Origin: Chloroflexota bacterium
GTDB taxonomy: Bacteria > Chloroflexota > Anaerolineae > SpSt-600
DNA length: 10,279 nt
Direction of reading: 5' to 3'
NCBI GenBank assembly: GCA_011041825.1
Contig: DRAO01000495.1
Location: forward strand, 1 to 10,279
Numbering within the stretch: position 1 is the first letter of the stretch; the number at the start of each line of letters is the position of its first letter. The position numbers and the translations under genes are program-made. Below, one piece after another: positions 6,857 to 10,279 of the stretch. Below the pieces are notes generated by a model. It was given only the letters and a program-made list of their open reading frames with translations, was not told the origin of the DNA and ran no database searches.

Positions 6857-7912
6857 TCAGGCTGCTTCGCCCGCCAGTATCATCCGGAAGTCCCCGGGCG
6901 TTATGCCGGGGGCTTCCACCCCTCGGGAAGCGAAGAACCGCTCGATGGTGGCTTCCACATCCTCCAAGGCCACGCCCTCCAAGGCCATTTCCAATTCCTC
7001 CAGCGCCTCAGAGGGGTAGAAGAAGAAATCGCCCGAGAGGGAAACATCGTAGATGCGGCCTTCCTCAAGCCTGTAAACAGCCCTGATAAGGCCACCAGGG
7101 GCTTTGTAGACTTTGTGCTGAACCTCAACCCCCTCCCGAATCTTCACCCGGTCGGCAGGGGCTTTCTTCCTCCCTCCGGCCAGAAGCCATTCTTCGCTGA
7201 AGAGCCACCGGGATACCTCATCGGTTTTAGCCCGCAGTTCCGGGTCAACTTCGTTCACCCTTTCGAGGGAGCCCAGGATGCCCTCAAACTTGGCCGCCAG
7301 GAGCTTCCGCAGCTCATCAAAGGGAGGCGCATAGCCCAATTCCCGCTTTATGGTCGAGAGGTTTTCCTTCAGGGTTTTGTAAATTTTGTCCCGGAACTTC
7401 TCATCGGGCACTTTGAGCACCCGTACCATCGTCTCATAATCGAAGTCCACGATGAGATTGCCCACGAAGACGATGAAATCGCCTATCTCAGCAACACCGT
7501 TGCCGGAGATTTTGCGCCCTTCGGCAGTGATGATGTCGTTGACAGGTTTGTAGCGGGCGTCAATCCCCAATTCCCTGTAAGCGGCAATGGGGGCTTGGAG
7601 AAAGCGCTCGTAGAATTCATCCTTCCTAGGGGGAGCTAAGGGGTTATCCCTGTGGATTATAAGCTGATAGAAAATCTGGTTGCCATCCAGGTAAACGGCT
7701 CCACCCCCCACTTCCCTGCGCATCACAGGGGTGTGGTGTTGACGGCAGTAATCCAAGTCCACGTCGTATCTGGCATCCTGGTGGCGCCCGATGGAAACAT
7801 AAGGAGAAGAGGGGGCTAGAATAAACAGCCCCTCCCGTCCTATCCGGGGAAGGGTATGATAAAGGGCCTGGGAATCCTGCCAGGATACATAGCCCAGGTC
7901 ATAGAGTTTCAT
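6857..7912 (-). CDS. lplA: Lipoate-protein ligase A family protein
   Basis: A 351-residue cytoplasmic enzyme that activates lipoate with ATP and attaches it to a lysine of lipoyl domains (E2 subunits, GcvH or related carriers). The ligase domain has the RREVGGGAVY signature (65-74) that binds the lipoyl-AMP intermediate and the catalytic-lysine motif GRKISGNG (132-139, Lys134). A linker and a C-terminal accessory domain follow (about 250-345), including YKAPGGLIRA, so ligase and accessory domain are in one chain, as in E. coli LplA. The ATG has aaggag eight bases upstream and a near-consensus promoter about 37-65 bases upstream. The stop is 20 bases before the OsmC-like selenoprotein gene, suggesting translational linkage. 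An octanoyltransferase role (LipM-like) is the main alternative within this fold, but the accessory domain favours LplA. Confidence 0.93.
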   Translation of the reverse strand: MKLYDLGYVSWQDSQALYHTLPRIGREGLFILAPSSPYVSIGRHQDARYDVDLDYCRQHHTPVMRREVGGGAVYLDGNQIFYQLIIHRDNPLAPPRKDEFYERFLQAPIAAYRELGIDARYKPVNDIITAEGRKISGNGVAEIGDFIVFVGNLIVDFDYETMVRVLKVPDEKFRDKIYKTLKENLSTIKRELGYAPPFDELRKLLAAKFEGILGSLERVNEVDPELRAKTDEVSRWLFSEEWLLAGGRKKAPADRVKIREGVEVQHKVYKAPGGLIRAVYRLEEGRIYDVSLSGDFFFYPSEALEELEMALEGVALEDVEATIERFFASRGVEAPGITPGDFRMILAGEAA

Positions 7913-7948
7913 AGCTATTGCTCCTTCGCCCCTGCCAGGTATGCTCCA

Positions 7949-7977
7949 ATTTTATGGAAAAATCAGGCAAATGTCAA
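7949..7977 (-). promoter_or_regulatory. Near-consensus sigma-70-type promoter for the lplA unit
   Basis: On the minus strand a perfect TTGACA -35 (7977-7972) is followed by a 17-bp spacer and a TAAAAT -10 (7954-7949), one base from consensus. Transcription should start near 7942, giving a leader of about 30 bases before the lplA start. It lies in the 104-bp gap after folP, separating the folate pair from the lplA, OsmC-like and nucleotidase genes. A 9-bp direct repeat (agctcccct on the plus strand, 7990-7998 and 8005-8013) lies just upstream of the -35. Confidence 0.75.
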
Positions 7978-8016
7978 ATGAGTCCACTCAGCTCCCCTCT
8001 CAAGAGCTCCCCTGCC

Positions 8017-9255
8017 CTATCCCTTCATAATGGCATCGGTCATCCGGGCCACCCGCACCATCTCTTTTACATCGTGCACCCGAACAATGTTGGCTCCCTT
8101 GGCGATGCCCAGGGCTACGGTGGCCGCTGTGCCTTCCATCCTCTCCTGTGGGGGCAAATCCAGCACATAGCCGATTACCGATTTGCGAGAAGAGCCCAGG
8201 AGGATGGGCCTGCCGAGCACCTTGAGCTCCCCCAGACGGCGCAATATCTCCAGGTTTTGCTCCACCGTCTTACCAAAGCCGATGCCCGGGTCAACGATGA
8301 TTTTCTCCCATTCAACCCCGGCTTTGAGGGCTATGTCAATGCTGTAGCGCAGCTCCCGGATGATGTCAGCCATCAGGTCTTCATACTCGATGCCCACATA
8401 GCGCCCCCCAAGCCTCTCTTCCTGGACGGCGTTCTTAGGCCGGGAGCGGTTATGCATCACCACCACGGGCACTTCGTATTCGGCTACCACCTCAGCCATC
8501 TCAGGGTCCATCCGCAAGCCCCACACATCGTTAACCAGGCTGGCCCCGGCTTCGAGGGCCTCCCGTGCCACCCTTGCCTTATAGGTGTCAATGGAGATGG
8601 GCACATCAACCTGCCCGGCCAGGCGCTCCAGGACAGGCATCACCCGCCGGAGTTCTTCATCTTCGGAGATAGGCGCCGAGCCGGGGCGGGTGGACTCCCC
8701 CCCGATGTCCAGGATGTCGGCTCCCTCTTCCACAAAGCGCATCGCCTGGGCCAAAGCCCTCTCCACATCCCCGGCCAACCCATCGCCGGAGAAGGAGTCA
8801 GGGGTAACGTTGATGATGCCCATTACGTAGGTGCGCTTATCCCACTCGAAGGTCTTGCCCCCTATCTGCATCACGCCCAGAGTCTGCCCTTCATACCTTT
8901 TGATGGCTTCCTCAACCTCCCTGGCGATGGCTTGCAAGCTCTCAAGGGGTTGACGACGCAGGTTAGCGATAAGCTGCTGGCAATGGTGGAGGGTGCCTAA
9001 GATGATGAGGTCCGTTGTCTCCTGGGTGCCAAAGTAAGCATCAGAAGCCAGGGCAGCATCACCGCCTTGGGAGAGCATCTCCCGCTTGATGATGTTGGCC
9101 GCATTGCGGTCAACTCCCTCCAGTTTGATGGCCCGCAACATCCCTTTGGGAGCCATCGTTTCAATTCCTTTGGGATCAGCGTCCAATTTCCGCATCTCTT
9201 CACGGAGCTGGTCAAGGGTTTCATACTCCAGGATACGGGTATTGAAACCGGCCAT
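8017..9255 (-). CDS. folP: Dihydropteroate synthase with N-terminal extension domain
   Basis: A 412-residue enzyme that condenses 6-hydroxymethyl-dihydropterin pyrophosphate with p-aminobenzoate in folate synthesis. The TIM-barrel domain (about 140-412) carries every DHPS signature: NVTPDSFS (149-156), DIGGESTRPG (183-192), SIDTYK (221-226), NDVWG (242-246), VMHN (266-269), DPGIGFGK (322-329), GSSRKS (354-359) and RVHD (392-395). Typical bacterial DHPS is about 270-290 residues. Here roughly 135 residues precede the barrel, rich in helix (DQLREEMRKL, RQPLESLQAIAREVEEAIKRY) and including MLRAIKLEGVDRNAANIIKREM. Similar extended DHPS forms are, to my knowledge, found in some thermophiles and Chloroflexota. 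I start at ATG 9255, not 9270, because ggagggaagg sits directly in front of it. The gene follows folE closely, so the two are probably one transcript. Confidence 0.95.
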   Translation of the reverse strand: MAGFNTRILEYETLDQLREEMRKLDADPKGIETMAPKGMLRAIKLEGVDRNAANIIKREMLSQGGDAALASDAYFGTQETTDLIILGTLHHCQQLIANLRRQPLESLQAIAREVEEAIKRYEGQTLGVMQIGGKTFEWDKRTYVMGIINVTPDSFSGDGLAGDVERALAQAMRFVEEGADILDIGGESTRPGSAPISEDEELRRVMPVLERLAGQVDVPISIDTYKARVAREALEAGASLVNDVWGLRMDPEMAEVVAEYEVPVVVMHNRSRPKNAVQEERLGGRYVGIEYEDLMADIIRELRYSIDIALKAGVEWEKIIVDPGIGFGKTVEQNLEILRRLGELKVLGRPILLGSSRKSVIGYVLDLPPQERMEGTAATVALGIAKGANIVRVHDVKEMVRVARMTDAIMKG

Positions 9256-9258
9256 AAA

Positions 9259-9268
9259 CCTTCCCTCC
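9259..9268 (-). promoter_or_regulatory. Ribosome-binding site that sets the folP start at 9255
   Basis: The minus strand reads ggagggaagg, with GGAGG eight bases in front of the ATG at 9255. An in-frame ATG at 9270 lies upstream of this site and has no comparable signal of its own. The internal ATG is therefore the more likely start, shortening the protein by five residues. Confidence 0.65.
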
Positions 9269-9277
9269 ATCCATTTG

Positions 9278-9865
9278 CTACTTCATATTCCTGTTCCTAA
9301 CCAGGCTCAGGAATTCCTGTCGGGTTGCCAGATTCCGCCGGAAGAGGCCCCTGTTGGCCGAGGTTACCACAATGGTGCCGGGCTTTTTGATGCCCCGCAT
9401 CGTCATACAGGTATGGACGGCTTCGACCACAACCCCTACCCCCTTTGGCCGCAATCCCTCCATAATCACGTCGGCAATCTGACCGGTGAGGCGTTCCTGA
9501 AGTTGGGGGCGGCGGGCAAGTATCTCCACCACCCGGGCCAGTTTGGATATGCCAACGATGCGCCCTTCGGGGATGTAACCGATGTGAGCTACACCGTGGA
9601 AGGGGAGGAAGTGGTGCTCACACATAGAATAAAAGGGGATGTCACGCAGGATAATCATCTCCTGGTGCTTTTCTTCCTCAAACCCCACCTTGAGTACTTC
9701 CAAGGGGTCTTGATAAAGCCCTTCGAAAAGCTCCGCATACATCTCGGCAATACGACGGGGGGTATCCAGCAACCCCTCCCTGGTGGGGTCTTCACCTATG
9801 GCCTCAATTATCTCCTTAACGGCCCTCTCAATGCGAGCTTTATCAATGCAGGTTTGAGATTCCAT
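9278..9865 (-). CDS. folE: GTP cyclohydrolase I (type IA)
   Basis: A 195-residue enzyme that converts GTP to 7,8-dihydroneopterin triphosphate, the first step of tetrahydrofolate synthesis. It has the usual length and all key elements: [15 protein letters not shown] near the N-terminus, the zinc-binding CEHH (Cys82, His85) with the second cysteine in HTCMTMRG (Cys153), and the C-terminal [13 protein letters not shown]. Because Cys82, His85 and Cys153 are all present, this is the zinc-dependent form. The ATG at 9865 follows gtagaggaag. The stop is 22 bases before the chosen folP start, so translational coupling is likely. No folB or folK lies in the window. Confidence 0.97.
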   Translation of the reverse strand: MESQTCIDKARIERAVKEIIEAIGEDPTREGLLDTPRRIAEMYAELFEGLYQDPLEVLKVGFEEEKHQEMIILRDIPFYSMCEHHFLPFHGVAHIGYIPEGRIVGISKLARVVEILARRPQLQERLTGQIADVIMEGLRPKGVGVVVEAVHTCMTMRGIKKPGTIVVTSANRGLFRRNLATRQEFLSLVRNRNMK

Positions 9866-9909
9866 CTTCCTCTACCCCCTCACTATTGGTTTGTTAAGCA
9901 AGATTCCGT

Positions 9910-9937
9910 GAGGGGCAGGCATTCTCAAACGCCCCTC
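9910..9937 (-). other. Hairpin in the folE upstream region
   Basis: The 130-bp gap between the membrane protein gene and folE contains seven-base complementary arms (gaggggc / gcccctc) around a 14-base loop that could itself pair over five positions. No U-tract follows on the minus strand, so it is not an obvious terminator. It does not resemble a THF riboswitch as I know that fold. I see no convincing promoter in this gap. Confidence 0.3.
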
Positions 9938-9995
9938 CTTATGCCCTCTCCAGCGCAGGCCTCTCAACCAAAATGCGCATTTATGAGGGCAGCTT

Positions 9996-10279
9996 TCAAG
10001 TCTCCCGGGCTTCCGTGGTGCAGACGCCAAACTCCCGCCAGGTTATGCTCTCCCTGGCCATATAATAGAAGCCAAGCAAGGTGATGGGCAACCACAGAGC
10101 AGCATGTAGGACCAGGGTATACCCGGCAGCTATGGCTCCAGGAACTCCAAATCTCTCCAGGATACGGATACCAGGGGCATCGAAAGTGCCCACATATCCA
10201 GGGGTTGAAGGTATCGTGGTTGCCAGGTTCACCACTGCCGTCATCAGCATAAGCACGTAGAAGGGCACGTTGAAATCAA
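9996..10279 (-). CDS. C-terminal end of a YbhN / lysylphosphatidylglycerol-synthase-like membrane protein (partial)
   Basis: The last 93 codons of a multi-pass membrane protein that continues beyond the right edge. The frame is open to the window end, reading DFNVPFYVLML, so the GTG at 10268 is internal. Two hydrophobic helices are visible (around FYVLMLMTAVVNLATTI and GYTLVLHAALWLPITLLGFYYMA). The loop IPSTPGYVGTFDAPGIRIL between them is characteristic of the UPF0104/YbhN family, which shares the transmembrane domain of MprF lysyl-PG synthases and is often linked to lipid or glycan flipping. Its substrate cannot be told from this fragment. It ends 130 bases before folE on the same strand and could be in the same transcript. 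Confidence 0.8.
   Translation of the reverse strand, partial: DFNVPFYVLMLMTAVVNLATTIPSTPGYVGTFDAPGIRILERFGVPGAIAAGYTLVLHAALWLPITLLGFYYMARESITWREFGVCTTEARET

Noticed and set aside
7918..9000. Plus-strand open frame of 360 codons over folP
   Set aside because: It is antisense to an unmistakable DHPS. The His/Pro/Leu-rich translation is typical of a shadow frame.
9866..9995. Riboswitch (THF-type) upstream of folE
   Set aside because: Only a short hairpin with a large loop is visible; the conserved THF aptamer elements are not recognisable.
9086..10084. Plus-strand open frame of 332 codons over folE
   Set aside because: It spans the antisense of folE, the intergenic gap and part of the next gene, with no recognisable motif.
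1..10279. CRISPR array, tRNA or rRNA genes
   Set aside because: I saw no regularly spaced direct repeats and no cloverleaf or rRNA-like sequence on either strand.

Overview
The window looks like a bacterial chromosome fragment of moderately high GC using the standard code (a neighbouring gene ends in TGA). Several traits suggest a Chloroflexota-like (Anaerolineae-type) Gram-positive-style thermophile. These are a secreted repeat protein ending in a YLPLVLK-type tail, a 5'-nucleotidase with an LPXTG wall-sorting signal, and a degenerate REP-associated transposase carrying a GC-rich REP-like palindrome. The taxonomic call is inference from style, not from a marker gene.

Left half, plus strand: a broken RAYT-type transposase remnant (9-404) contains a perfect 14-bp inverted repeat. 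An uncharacterised 209-residue protein follows (420-1049). Next comes a very large secreted protein of 1185 residues (1088-4645), with a signal peptide, an orphan subtilisin-propeptide (I9-like) domain and six repeat modules of about 160 residues. Its stop codon lies inside a perfect 20-bp inverted repeat. A hairpin at 4667-4701 separates it from the convergent genes on the right and probably terminates transcription from both sides.

Right half, all minus strand, in transcription order: the end of a YbhN/LPG-synthase-type membrane protein (partial, at the right edge), folE, folP, lplA, a short OsmC-family gene, and the LPXTG-anchored 5'-nucleotidase. folE and folP are nearly contiguous and form a folate pair. 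A near-consensus sigma-70-type promoter (TTGACA, 17 bp, TAAAAT) precedes lplA, so lplA, the OsmC gene and perhaps the nucleotidase form a second transcription unit.

The most important observation is at 6459-6836. A complete 125-codon OsmC-like gene is interrupted by one in-frame TGA (6690-6692), exactly where the family has its peroxidatic cysteine. The frame continues with good family similarity to the resolving cysteine and a normal stop. A hairpin with a G-containing four-base loop begins 15 bases after the TGA (loop after 20), as expected of a bacterial SECIS element. The gene is best read as a selenoprotein, which standard gene calling splits and loses. It starts only 20 bases after lplA. 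Because OsmC/Ohr peroxidases are known to be reduced through protein-bound lipoyl groups, the pairing suggests a lipoyl-fed, selenocysteine-based peroxidase unit.
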